A DNA stretch of 64,000 nucleotides from positions 310,001 to 374,000 of the forward strand of contig NZ_JAOVZO020000018.1 in assembly GCF_025717065.2 (NCBI RefSeq), given 5' to 3'. The notes under the pieces were generated by a model. The model was not told the origin of the DNA. It did not search any database and worked only from the letters and a program-made list of their open reading frames with translations. A program made the position numbers and the translations under genes. Position 1 is the first letter of the stretch; every line of letters begins with the position of its first letter. This DNA comes from Tahibacter soli (GTDB lineage Bacteria; Pseudomonadota; Gammaproteobacteria; Xanthomonadales; Rhodanobacteraceae). Below are positions 19,231 to 27,775 of this stretch, piece after piece.

Positions 19231-19393
19231 CAGTGTGGTGATTCATAAGTACGTTGAAGAAATTCCGGATGGATTTCGTCGCGAGACTAGGCGCAACGAG
19301 GAGCCGTACTGGCAGTACGGCGACGAGTTGCAACGACGTATCGCGGCGAAAGACACCGGAATTATTTAATGGTACTTATGAATCACCACACTA
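19231..19393. mobile_element. MITE-like element 2
   Basis: A 21-bp perfect inverted repeat bounds the element (19232-19252 and 19372-19392; outer bases AGTGTGGTGATTCATAAG). The match continues inward less perfectly to AATTCCGG on both sides. The core holds CCGTACTGGCAGTACGG. The right flank is TA and the left CA, consistent with a decayed TA duplication. No ORF is inside. It lies exactly at the end of the paralogous regulator gene, whose TAG stop is formed by the repeat end. Confidence 0.78.
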
Positions 19394-22198
19394 GCGCCCT
19401 TCCGGCGGATCGGTTCGCCGGCGGTCGAACACGAGGTGCTCGCGCGGCTGCGACGCATCGAACCGATCGCCGAGCAGCCAGCTTTCGGAAGCGCCGCGTA
19501 TACCGCTTTTGGCGACGAGCTCGCGGTCGCGCGCCTCGGGACACAGATTGTTGCCCCAGCTCACCGCCAGGCGATGCGCGCGCAGTTCCATCGCGATGTC
19601 GGCGTGCGCGCGCGCCGCTTCGTCGAGCGTGCGCAGCGACGCCTGCGCCCGGGTGACGTCGCCGCGATGAAAAGCGCTCGCGGCGTCGATCAGGGCGAGG
19701 CGGCTTTGGGCGTACCAGTCGTCGCCCGGCACGATCTCGCGCAATGCCGCGATCTGCGTCTGCGCCGCCGCCAAGTCGCCGCCTGCCGATGCGAGTTCGG
19801 CCAATCCAAGGCGCGCTTCGATTTCGGTGAGGCGGACGTGGCCGGGAGCGACCTGCGACAGAATCTCCGACAGCGCCGCTTCCACGCCGTCGCGATCGCC
19901 GATGCGCACGCGCAAACCCTGCGCGATCGCACCGAGGTCCCACCGGTCCACATCCGGCAATTGCTGCAGTGCCGGCAGCGCCGCGGCAATCCGACGCGCG
20001 GCTTCGGCGTTGTCGCCGCTCGCCACCGCGATCTTCGCGATCGCGAGATTGCCGGCCGCCAGATCGTACGGAAGATTGCTGCGCATGCAGCGCTCGGCGG
20101 CAAGCTGCGCGGCGGCAAGGTCGCCGGTCGCGATCAGCGTCTGGGTACGGTCGCAATCGATCATCGCCGCGGAAATCGTCGACGCCTCGACCGGATCGGC
20201 TGTCACGGCATCGGCGGCTTCGGCTGCCTTGTCATAGCGACCGCGATAGTTTTCCAGGCGGACCTTGATCTGACCGGCGAGCAGGCGCAACGTGCCCTGC
20301 GGCTTGGTGGCGTCGAATTCGGCGAGATGGCGGCTGGCGGCCGGAAAATCGCCAAGCACCATGCTCACCAGCGCCAGATCGCGACGCAGCGCGGCGTCGC
20401 GCTGCTCGTCGCCGGACGCGTGTGCGACGGCGGTCGCCTCGACCAGATAGTCGCGCGAGCGCACGAAATCGGCGGCGCGACGGAAGCGCCGTGCCACCAG
20501 TCGCAGCGCGTCGACTTCGATTTCCCGATTGCCTGCGGCACGCGCCTCGCCCAGGAGCGCCATGAGCAGCGTGTCGGCGCCGGTGCCGCGTTCCGGCGGT
20601 CGCATCATTTCGCCGGCGAGGCGGGCGCGCAGCATGTTCATGCGGTCGCCGGCCTGCTCGAACTGCGCGGCCGCGCGCTCGAACGGCAACCATTTTTCGG
20701 CGCTCGCATCGTTGATCGACGCGTTGGCGAAAATCAGCAGCGCGCGGGCGCGTTCGAGCGACCAGCCTGCGTCGTCGGCGAGCTTGCGGGCCTCTTCGGC
20801 CGTTTTCTTCGCCGCGTCGAGCGCGCCCGACTCGCACTGTACTTCCGCTCGCGCGAGCAACGCCTCGAGCCGCAGTCGCAGCGGCTGCAGGTTCCAGTCG
20901 ATCCCGTCGAGCGCGCGCGTCGCGTCGGCGTAGCGTTGCGCCAGCCTCGATGCGCGCGCTCGATCTAGCCGGAAGCGCGGCTGGTACGGATAGTCGCGGA
21001 CCAGCGCGGCATAGGCGTCCGCCGCCGCCGGATAGTCGCGCGCCAGCATCGCCTCACGTGCTTTCTGAATCCGCAGCGCGGCAGGCGGCAGGCGTGAAAT
21101 CCATTGTTCGGCAAACGCCATTTGTTGCTTTGCCGCACCGATCTGCCCCAGCTCGTCGAGCATTTCGGCCAGTTGCAACCGCGCAAGGCCGAACTCGGGC
21201 CGGCGCTTGAGTACCGCCTCCAGAGCCGCGACCGCTTCGGCGGGCCGGCCCGCTTCGCGGCGTTGCGTCGCGACGATGTAGTCCTGTGCGCCGGCGGCAT
21301 CCAGCACGAGCGGCGGGAACGGCTGAACGGCGCCGGCCGGCAGCAGACGATCGACGATCGCGCCGGTGATGCGATCGGCGGCCTGCGTGATGTCGTCCGG
21401 CAGCGCGTCGATCGTAATCCCGCCGGGTTCGTCCGTATTGCCGATATGCGCATGCAGACGCACCCGCTGCGCGTCGCCGGGACTTTCGCTGACCGACAGC
21501 AGCACGATACGGCCGCGCTCATCGGCGTCGGCGAGCTGCAGCGCGGAGACGACGAGCACGTCCGGTTCGCGCGAGAGTTTCCACTCGAGCCATTCGCGCA
21601 GCAGCTGCACCGGCCACTGCGGCGCGCTCGGCGGCGCCGACTCGTTTGACGGTGCGGCAATGACCAGCACGCGCAAGGGCTCCGAGGGCCGCAGGAAGCG
21701 CCACGCGCCCCACGCCACGGCAAACAGCGCGAACGCCGCCATCATCGCCAGTGCGAACGGTCGGCCGCGCCAGGCGGCCGCGCTTGCGTGCGCCGTCGAC
21801 GGCAGCAGGTCGGTCTCGCCAGACGATGTCGCCGCACCGGCGGCGGGCGTATCGCCGATCGACTCGATCGGCAGCGGCGGATCGAACACGTAGCCGCTCT
21901 TGGCGACCGTGCGAATCCAGTCCTTGCCCTGTTCGCCGAGCGCGCGGCGCAACACCCAGACGCCCTGCGAAAGATTCGCGTCTTCGACAACCACGCCTTT
22001 CCAGATGCGGCGAAAGAGATCCTTGCGCGTATGCAGCGTGCGCGGTTCGGCCAGAAACAGGCACAACAGGTCGAACGGGCGCTGCGACAGCTCGATCGTC
22101 GCGCCGTCGCGTTCGACGCGGCGTCGCGCCTGATCGATCACGACGTTACCGATACGCACCACGCCGGGCATCGCTTCAATGGCATTCGCTTCGGACAT
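19391..22198 (-). CDS. Winged-helix membrane regulator with TPR-rich periplasmic domain (copy B)
   Basis: A 935-residue paralogue of the gene at 16124-18841 with the same layout. The OmpR-type winged helix is at about 15-105 (LSQRPFDLLCLFLAEP, WKGVVVEDANLSQGVW, VAKSGYVFDPP), one transmembrane helix at about 150-170 (FALAMMAAFALFAVAWG), and a long helical repeat domain follows. Both proteins share a C-terminal block (SGIRGASESWLL versus SGMRGASDAWML). In copy B this block is followed by an extra tail of about 26 residues that ends where a MITE-like element begins, so the 3' end may have been reshaped. The ATG at 22198 is preferred over a GTG at 22210. Confidence 0.87.
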   Translation of the reverse strand: MSEANAIEAMPGVVRIGNVVIDQARRRVERDGATIELSQRPFDLLCLFLAEPRTLHTRKDLFRRIWKGVVVEDANLSQGVWVLRRALGEQGKDWIRTVAKSGYVFDPPLPIESIGDTPAAGAATSSGETDLLPSTAHASAAAWRGRPFALAMMAAFALFAVAWGAWRFLRPSEPLRVLVIAAPSNESAPPSAPQWPVQLLREWLEWKLSREPDVLVVSALQLADADERGRIVLLSVSESPGDAQRVRLHAHIGNTDEPGGITIDALPDDITQAADRITGAIVDRLLPAGAVQPFPPLVLDAAGAQDYIVATQRREAGRPAEAVAALEAVLKRRPEFGLARLQLAEMLDELGQIGAAKQQMAFAEQWISRLPPAALRIQKAREAMLARDYPAAADAYAALVRDYPYQPRFRLDRARASRLAQRYADATRALDGIDWNLQPLRLRLEALLARAEVQCESGALDAAKKTAEEARKLADDAGWSLERARALLIFANASINDASAEKWLPFERAAAQFEQAGDRMNMLRARLAGEMMRPPERGTGADTLLMALLGEARAAGNREIEVDALRLVARRFRRAADFVRSRDYLVEATAVAHASGDEQRDAALRRDLALVSMVLGDFPAASRHLAEFDATKPQGTLRLLAGQIKVRLENYRGRYDKAAEAADAVTADPVEASTISAAMIDCDRTQTLIATGDLAAAQLAAERCMRSNLPYDLAAGNLAIAKIAVASGDNAEAARRIAAALPALQQLPDVDRWDLGAIAQGLRVRIGDRDGVEAALSEILSQVAPGHVRLTEIEARLGLAELASAGGDLAAAQTQIAALREIVPGDDWYAQSRLALIDAASAFHRGDVTRAQASLRTLDEAARAHADIAMELRAHRLAVSWGNNLCPEARDRELVAKSGIRGASESWLLGDRFDASQPREHLVFDRRRTDPPEGR

Positions 22199-22949
22199 CG
22201 CCGAATACACTCCAGCAGCGCGGCGACACGTTCCTTCGCCACCGCGTTTCCATCACGCATTCCGCCGAGCCGTTTCCGGCTCCCCCTGCGCGGTTCCGTT
22301 CGCAAGCATCGACATCGGTGAGCGAGTCGCGAAAAATTCAACAACACACGACGCGACGCCGACGACCGAATAGTTGCTCCCCTGCAACAACAAGCCTTGC
22401 GGTGCGAACAAGCATACACAGCGTACCGACCGTCAGGTTGTGAAGAATCGGTTCGTTTGTTCGGTCAGGTATGGACATCCGCGCTGGAATCCACGCCCCG
22501 ATTTCAACCACGGGCGGGCGCGCGTGAAGACGACGTGACGATGCCGGTCCGCGAGTCGCATCGGCGTCGCGGCGCGGACGCCGGGCCGCCCGGAGCCGGA
22601 GCGAACCGGTTCGTGCGACGTATTCCGCCTCGGCTCCGCGGCACCGCGGCACCCGAGCACCCGAGCGACCGGGCCGGTCCGCGGCCGGTCCGTCGCGCGG
22701 GTCTCGCCGCCCCGGCCGTCTCGCAGCCGCGGCCCGGAATCGCGCCCGGACCGTCTCTTTCCTGCCCTGCGACGACGCGCCGATCGCAAATAATCCAAAA
22801 CAAAGGGAATCGTCATCGCAACCGAATGACAATCCGGCGCATCCAAGTCACTGTCCGGCGTGTGTCCGCTGCCGGATGAACGGACAGCGCGGACACGCAT
22901 ACATGACTTCAAGCCCTTGATCGACAAGCGTTCGGCCCCCGGAAACGGC
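22199..22949. other. Divergent intergenic region, no gene seen
   Basis: About 750 bp between regulator B and the next exported protein. Possible ORFs here have no recognisable start context or domain. It is very GC-rich at 22500-22760 and AT-richer at 22790-22850. I see only the sigma-54-like promoter that follows it. Confidence 0.5.
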
Positions 22950-22965
22950 TGGCACGAAGCCTGCT
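22950..22965 (+). promoter_or_regulatory. Sigma-54 (-24/-12) promoter candidate
   Basis: TGGCACGAAGCCTGCT matches the RpoN consensus TGGCACG-N4-TTGCW at all fixed positions except one (C for T before TGC), with the correct GG-to-GC spacing. It lies 88 nt upstream of the small exported protein gene at 23053. If real, an enhancer-binding activator is required, and its site would be in the long upstream region. Confidence 0.5.
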
Positions 22966-23052
22966 GAAGCTCTCGGGTCGTCACTGGCCAGGTATGTTCG
23001 TTCGTGCGAGCATGCGTTTCGGCCGGAGCCTGTCGCTTTCCGGAGCATCCAG

Positions 23053-23442
23053 ATGGTTACGCCAGCCAGTACGCGAATCCTCACGCTCGTTCTCGCCCTG
23101 ACGGCGACGACGGCGTTTGCGGATGACTTCATGCTCGGCCCGGGCCGCATCATGAGCGATCCGGTACGCCCGTCGGCCGATTGCGACAACAACCCGGCCG
23201 AACCCGCCGCCAGCAGCGGCGCGACGGCCCGCGTGATCTATCACGACGGCCAGAACGCCCCGGTCAGCGTGCCGGTCAACCCGCGCGGCGGCGTCGGCGC
23301 CGGCGCGACGGTATCGACCGCCGCGGACACCCCGGACGCCGCTCCGGCGACGCCGAGGCTGCCTTCGGCCGAACCCGCGGTGCCGCAGAAACCGCGCAAC
23401 GGCCTGCGCTGGCAGTCGGTGCTGCCCGGCTCGATCAAGTAA
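23053..23442 (+). CDS. Small exported proline/alanine-rich protein, unknown
   Basis: 129 residues. The N-terminus is a signal peptide (RILTLVLALTATTAFADD, cleavage after about residue 23). The mature part is short, low-complexity and rich in Ala, Pro and Gly (VPVNPRGGVGAGATVSTAAD), ending in NGLRWQSVLPGSIK. I recognise no domain. The single pair of mature regions with Cys is weak (one Cys in SADCDNN). A sigma-54-like promoter precedes it, and mtfA starts 42 bp downstream on the same strand. Confidence 0.7.
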   Translation: MVTPASTRILTLVLALTATTAFADDFMLGPGRIMSDPVRPSADCDNNPAEPAASSGATARVIYHDGQNAPVSVPVNPRGGVGAGATVSTAADTPDAAPATPRLPSAEPAVPQKPRNGLRWQSVLPGSIK

Positions 23443-23484
23443 CTCCGCTCGCCCCGAACCGTCCGTTCGCGGCATGATCGACGC

Positions 23485-24258
23485 ATGTTCGATCTGATCC
23501 GCCGTTTGCGCGCGCGCCTCGCCCCGGCGCCGCGCCCGATTCCCGACGACCTGTGGCAGGCGACGCTCGCCGCCTGTCCGTTGCTCGCTCCGCTGTCCGC
23601 CGACGAGCGCGAACGCCTGCGCGCGCTGTGCGGCCTGTTTCTCGCGCACAAGCGCTACTCGCCGGTGCAGGGCATGACGCTCGACGACGCGCGTTGCCTC
23701 GTGATCGCCGCCTACGCCTGCCTGCCGGTGCTCGACCTCGGCTTCGACTGGCTGCGCGGCTGGCGCGAAATCATTGTTTATCCTGGCGAATTTCGCGTAC
23801 GGCGCGAACATCACGACGACCACACCGGCGTCGTCACCGAAGGCGACGACGTGCTGATCGGGGAAGCGTGGGAGCGCGGCCCGCTGATTCTGTCGTGGGC
23901 CGACATCGAGCAGGATCTGGCCGACCCGCATGCCGGCTACAACGTGATCGTGCACGAAATCGCGCACAAGCTCGACATGCTCGACGGCGCGACCGACGGC
24001 GTGCCGCCGCTGCCGGCCGGAATGGAGCGACGCGAATGGATCGGCGCGTTCCAGCGCGCCTACGACGCGCACTGCGCGGCGGTCGACGACGGCGCAGACA
24101 CCGTGCTCGACCCGTACGCGGCCGAAAGTCCGGACGAGTTCTTCGCCGTCCTGTGCGAAACCTGGTATTCGGCGCCCGCGCAAATCCGGGACGAAGCGCC
24201 GGAACTGGCACCGCTGCTGCAACGGTTTTTCCACGCGGGCCGTCTGGTACCTGCCTGA
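23485..24258 (+). CDS. mtfA: MtfA-family zinc peptidase
   Basis: 257 residues of the MtfA (DgsA anti-repressor) family. The zinc motif is in VIVHEIAHKLDMLDG (HExxH), with the downstream Glu probably in YAAESPDEFFAVLCE. The N-terminal features CPLLAPLSADERERLRAL and IVYPGEFRV are typical. In Escherichia coli, MtfA is a cytosolic aminopeptidase that inactivates the glucose repressor Mlc; no Mlc or ptsG is visible here, so its target in this organism is open. Length is normal. Confidence 0.93.
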   Translation: MFDLIRRLRARLAPAPRPIPDDLWQATLAACPLLAPLSADERERLRALCGLFLAHKRYSPVQGMTLDDARCLVIAAYACLPVLDLGFDWLRGWREIIVYPGEFRVRREHHDDHTGVVTEGDDVLIGEAWERGPLILSWADIEQDLADPHAGYNVIVHEIAHKLDMLDGATDGVPPLPAGMERREWIGAFQRAYDAHCAAVDDGADTVLDPYAAESPDEFFAVLCETWYSAPAQIRDEAPELAPLLQRFFHAGRLVPA

Positions 24259-24362
24259 ATACCGGCTTGCCGCCGCCGCCGTCCGACGGTCGGATGCCGC
24301 AGCGGCCGGCCGAGAGTTCGGCTACACTGCCGCCCGTTTCCCGACTTGCTGGAGCCCCTGGG

Positions 24363-25031
24363 ATGTTCACCAAAGGATCGACGGCCGCCGTGGCCGCTGT
24401 GCTGTTGGCGCTGAGCTCGACCGCCGGCGCGGTCAACTTCCCGGGTACCGGCACCGGCGCGATTCCGGACGCCCCGGCCGGCGCACCGACGTGCGGCAGC
24501 AGCAACGAAGGCGGCACGCCGCTCGTCGTCAGCTTCCAGGTGTCGGGCCTGGCATCCAACGTGTCCACCGTCGGCCTCACGATGAACATCCGGCACCCGT
24601 ACCGCGGCGACCTCGTGGTCAAGCTCGCGGCGCCGGGCGGCACGCCGAACAAGGTCGTCTTCAGCCATACCGGCACCAACGTTCCGAACGCCTGCGGCGA
24701 CAACAGCCCGCTCGACGGCCTGTACCGCTTCTACGATCTCGCGCCTTTCACGTTCGACGCCACCGGCGGCGACTGGTGGGCGAGCACGCGCGATCCGGTC
24801 ACGCCGGGCGACTACCGCGCCAGCACGGCCGGCGCCGGCGGCAGCCCCGAGGGCGGCATTCCGATCGCGCTCAGCGTGGGCTTCACGGGTCTGACGCCGG
24901 AACAGGCGAACGGTACGTGGACGCTGACGCTGCTCGACGCCGGCGACGCGGGCGTCGGCGACATCAGCGCCGCGACGCTGTACATCAACGAATCGCTGCC
25001 GGTATCGCTGCAGCAGTTCTCGGTCGACTGA
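24363..25031 (+). CDS. Secreted proprotein-convertase P-domain protein
   Basis: 222 residues with a signal peptide (STAAVAAVLLALSSTAGA), followed by a P-domain jelly roll: VSTVGLTMNIRHPYRGDLVV, then APGGTPNKVVF, and near the end NGTWTLTLLDAGDAGVGDIS. Such domains normally lie C-terminal to subtilisin-like or M4 peptidases; here one stands alone with no catalytic domain. It may bind or stabilise secreted proteases, or act as a surface adhesin. The ATG at 24363 is chosen because it opens the signal peptide. A strong terminator follows. Confidence 0.88.
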   Translation: MFTKGSTAAVAAVLLALSSTAGAVNFPGTGTGAIPDAPAGAPTCGSSNEGGTPLVVSFQVSGLASNVSTVGLTMNIRHPYRGDLVVKLAAPGGTPNKVVFSHTGTNVPNACGDNSPLDGLYRFYDLAPFTFDATGGDWWASTRDPVTPGDYRASTAGAGGSPEGGIPIALSVGFTGLTPEQANGTWTLTLLDAGDAGVGDISAATLYINESLPVSLQQFSVD

Positions 25032-25048
25032 CCGGAGCCCACCGTTTG

Positions 25049-25085
25049 AAACGACGAAGCCGGCGCAAGCCGGTTTCGTCGTTTT
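25049..25085 (+). terminator. Intrinsic terminator
   Basis: A 16-bp stem with one G-U pair (25049-25064 with 25069-25084) closes a GCAA tetraloop and runs into TTTT. It lies 18 nt after the P-domain gene. Confidence 0.85.
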
Positions 25086-25187
25086 CGCGCCGTCGTATTG
25101 TATTTTCTTCGACATATTCATTCGACGCGCAGTCGGCGCGCGCGCCGCCTTGGACGCGCGCGGCGCGGACGGCTAAGCTCGCGCGCC

Positions 25188-25790
25188 ATGCCTACCTCGC
25201 TCATCGTCGTCGACGATTTTCTTCCGAATGCGCACGAACTGCGACGCGCCGCGCTGCGCCTGACGTACCCCGAACAGGACGGCGCGTTTCCGGGCCGCAA
25301 CTCGCTCGAGCGCATCAAGATCGACGGGTTGATGGAACAGGTGTCGCGCATCGTCGGCGAGCGTCTCGCGCCCATGCAGCCGTTGCAGTCGCACGCGAAG
25401 TGCCGCATCACGCTGGCCGGCGACGTCGGTCGCGGCAAGGTGCACATCGACCGCTCGCACTGGTCGGGCATCTTGTACCTCAGCCGTCCCGAAGACTGCC
25501 GCGGCGGCACCGAATTCTTCCGCCATCGCCGCACCGGCACCGACCGCGCGCCGATGAACGCCGACGAGCTGCGCGCGACCGGCTATTCCTCGTACGAGGA
25601 GGCGCATCGCGAACTGATCGAAAAGGAAGGCGCCGTCGACGCCGCATGGGAGCGGACGATGGAAGTGCCGATGCGCTTCAATCGCCTCGTGCTGCTGCGA
25701 CCGTACCTGTGGCACACGGCGGGGCCGGCGTTCGGCGACAGTCTCGAGAACGGCCGGCTCGTCTACCTGATGTTCTTCGGGCAAGGCTGA
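25188..25790 (+). CDS. DUF6445 family protein (2OG-oxygenase-like fold)
   Basis: 200 residues. It begins LIVVDDFLPNAHELRRAAL and contains KVHIDRSHWSGILYLS with a His-x-Asp pair, the long insert RHRRTGTDRAPMNADELRA, and a distal RPYLWHTAGPAFGDSLENGRLV with His and Arg. This matches DUF6445, a family resembling 2-oxoglutarate/Fe(II) dioxygenases and often found with tryptophan halogenases or TonB-dependent receptors; neither is adjacent here. The substrate is unknown. It is convergent with the serine protease gene. Confidence 0.82.
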   Translation: MPTSLIVVDDFLPNAHELRRAALRLTYPEQDGAFPGRNSLERIKIDGLMEQVSRIVGERLAPMQPLQSHAKCRITLAGDVGRGKVHIDRSHWSGILYLSRPEDCRGGTEFFRHRRTGTDRAPMNADELRATGYSSYEEAHRELIEKEGAVDAAWERTMEVPMRFNRLVLLRPYLWHTAGPAFGDSLENGRLVYLMFFGQG

Positions 25791-25816
25791 GCCGGCCCGA
25801 CGGAATCGCCGGGCGC

Positions 25817-25841
25817 GGCCGGATGCGACGAGCATCCGGCC
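25817..25841. terminator. Hairpin between convergent genes
   Basis: Perfect 10-bp stem GGCCGGATGC (25817-25826) and GCATCCGGCC (25832-25841) with a 5-nt loop, centred between two convergent stops. There is no T-tract, so it is a probable but weak bidirectional terminator. Confidence 0.55.
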
Positions 25842-25855
25842 ACGCACGAGACAGG

Positions 25856-27607
25856 TCAGTTCACCACGGCCTTGGTCAGCGTGATCGTGCGGTTCACGCC
25901 GTCGACGTTGTACGCGAACGTCGCCTGCGTCGCCGACACGAACGTCAGCGTGAACGTGCCGGTCTGCGTCAGGACGCGATCGCCGGGGTTGTACGTCGGA
26001 CCCCACGGCGTGCCGGTCCACCGCACGACGCGGCCGCTGGCAACGTCCGGGCCGGTCCACTGCGCGTCGAGCTGGTACCACGACGCGCGGCCCTGGTTGT
26101 CGTAGACGAACCACAGCGCGAACAGGATGTTCTGGCCGAACGCGAACATCGACACGCCGCGGCCGGCCTCGCTCGGCAGGTCCCACTGGCCGGTGTAGTC
26201 GCGCGTCGGGCCGTTCTGCGCGGCGCCCGCGATGTACTGCGAGATCGACGGAAACACGAGTTCGAGCCGCGAGTAGAAATCGCGGTTGCCGGAAGCTTCG
26301 CTGCCGCCGCTGTTGCTGCAGCCGGCCGTGCCGCCGGCGAGGCCGCCGCGCAGCTGGTAGCCGCCGTTGAACGTGAACAGGCCGCTGCCGGAACTGCCGC
26401 CCTCGGTCGTGCCTTCGGCCCACGACGCGCGCAGCGCGCTCGACAGGATCTGCCCGTCGATGTCGACGTTCGAACTCACGCCGCTGTGGGTGCCGATGCT
26501 GACCTTCTTGATGTCGCCGCGCGGATGATGCACGCCGATGATCGACGTCGGCGTCGGCAGCGAACCTGCGTTCCAGCCGAGCAGCACCGCGCCGCCCGGC
26601 GGCGAGTTGTTCAGGCGCAACAGCGCGCCGTCCGTGCTCGCCTGCGAATACATCAGCTGCGAACCGCCCTGCACCTGGATGTTCGGGCCGGCGTTGTCGA
26701 CGTTGCAGGTCGGCGTTTCGAAGTTCCAGAACGTCGTGACCGTCGAAGCCTCGGTCTGGTTGCCGATGCAGTGATGCGCCGTGTAGAACCACGGAATCTG
26801 CGTGGCCGCGACGGTGTCGTTGAGCAGCGTGCCGGTACACGTGTACGTGCCGCCGCCGGACTGGAACACGAGCCGCGCGACCGAGTTCTTCAGGTCGACG
26901 AAGTTCTGGCCGAGCGTGCCGGTGCGGCAGACGACGTCGATTTCGCACGCGCCCGAGTCGCCGAGCGCCTTCGCGTCGCCGCTCGAACCCTGCGGCCCGA
27001 CGACGAGATGCGACACCGAATCGATCGAGAAGCGCACGCGCGAGGCATCGATGCCGGCCGGCACGAACAGCTCCAGGCGCTGACGCTCGCCGTCGGTCAC
27101 GGCCGTCCAGTACACGCCCTGCGGATCGGCCTGGTTGCGGGCCGTGGCGGCGTCGACCGCGTAGATCGTGTCGCCGAACACCGTGCCGGCCACGCGCAGC
27201 TCGGCGCCGTCGGGCCAGGCGTCGACGCGCAGGCCCACGCGCAGCGCGGCGGCGCCGGCGGACGCGACGTCCAGGCGCAGCACCGTGCCGTCGGCGACGG
27301 CCTGCAGCGTCGGCTTCGGCACGTCGGAAACCGCCTCGCTCGCGACGGCGCGCACGACGCCGATCTGGAAGCGGCGATGCCGGCTTTCGCTGTTGCGGCG
27401 CTGCATCGCCTCGATACGTTCGTGCGCGAGCGCCGGCAGCGCCAGCGTCGGCGCCTCGGCGGCGGCCTTCGCCGCATCGCGCCATTCGACGCGCTTGGCG
27501 GCCGTCGCATCGATACGGAGGGGCTCGCTGCCCGTTTCCGTCACCTGCGCGTGCACGTTGCACGCGATCAGGCAAGCCAATACCGCACCGGTAGTCCTGA
27601 CGATCAT
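25856..27607 (-). CDS. Secreted trypsin-like serine endopeptidase (lysyl-endopeptidase-like)
   Basis: 583 residues: signal peptide (VRTTGAVLACLIACNVHA), a propeptide to about 215, a chymotrypsin-fold domain, then a C-terminal beta-rich module. The triad is visible as FYTAHHC (His279), STDGALL (Asp326) and GGSSGSG (Ser406). The Cys-rich start CEIDVVC and the TAHHC motif resemble Achromobacter protease I. The tail (SEAGRGVSMFAFGQNILFAL, then WYQLDAQWTG) is a module common in exported proteins of Lysobacterales. The start is supported by AAGGAG seven bases upstream. Lys specificity is not proven. Confidence 0.92.
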   Translation of the reverse strand: MIVRTTGAVLACLIACNVHAQVTETGSEPLRIDATAAKRVEWRDAAKAAAEAPTLALPALAHERIEAMQRRNSESRHRRFQIGVVRAVASEAVSDVPKPTLQAVADGTVLRLDVASAGAAALRVGLRVDAWPDGAELRVAGTVFGDTIYAVDAATARNQADPQGVYWTAVTDGERQRLELFVPAGIDASRVRFSIDSVSHLVVGPQGSSGDAKALGDSGACEIDVVCRTGTLGQNFVDLKNSVARLVFQSGGGTYTCTGTLLNDTVAATQIPWFYTAHHCIGNQTEASTVTTFWNFETPTCNVDNAGPNIQVQGGSQLMYSQASTDGALLRLNNSPPGGAVLLGWNAGSLPTPTSIIGVHHPRGDIKKVSIGTHSGVSSNVDIDGQILSSALRASWAEGTTEGGSSGSGLFTFNGGYQLRGGLAGGTAGCSNSGGSEASGNRDFYSRLELVFPSISQYIAGAAQNGPTRDYTGQWDLPSEAGRGVSMFAFGQNILFALWFVYDNQGRASWYQLDAQWTGPDVASGRVVRWTGTPWGPTYNPGDRVLTQTGTFTLTFVSATQATFAYNVDGVNRTITLTKAVVN

Positions 27608-27775
27608 CACACTGCTCCTTGGCGACAAAAGGGGGATTGCACCCGTATACGAACTATAGCGCCGGCTCCTGTCGGCGCGGCAGCGCAACGTTCGGCCGTA
27701 CGGCATTTGCAGAGTTTTTGAGCAACCGGTAACTTGGCCGATCCTGTCGCGCACGTCGCAGTCCGGTTTTCGCCG

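Noticed and set aside
22397-22879. 160-codon plus-strand frame upstream of the small exported protein
   Set aside because: Arginine/proline-rich with no recognisable domain, in a region better explained as regulatory.
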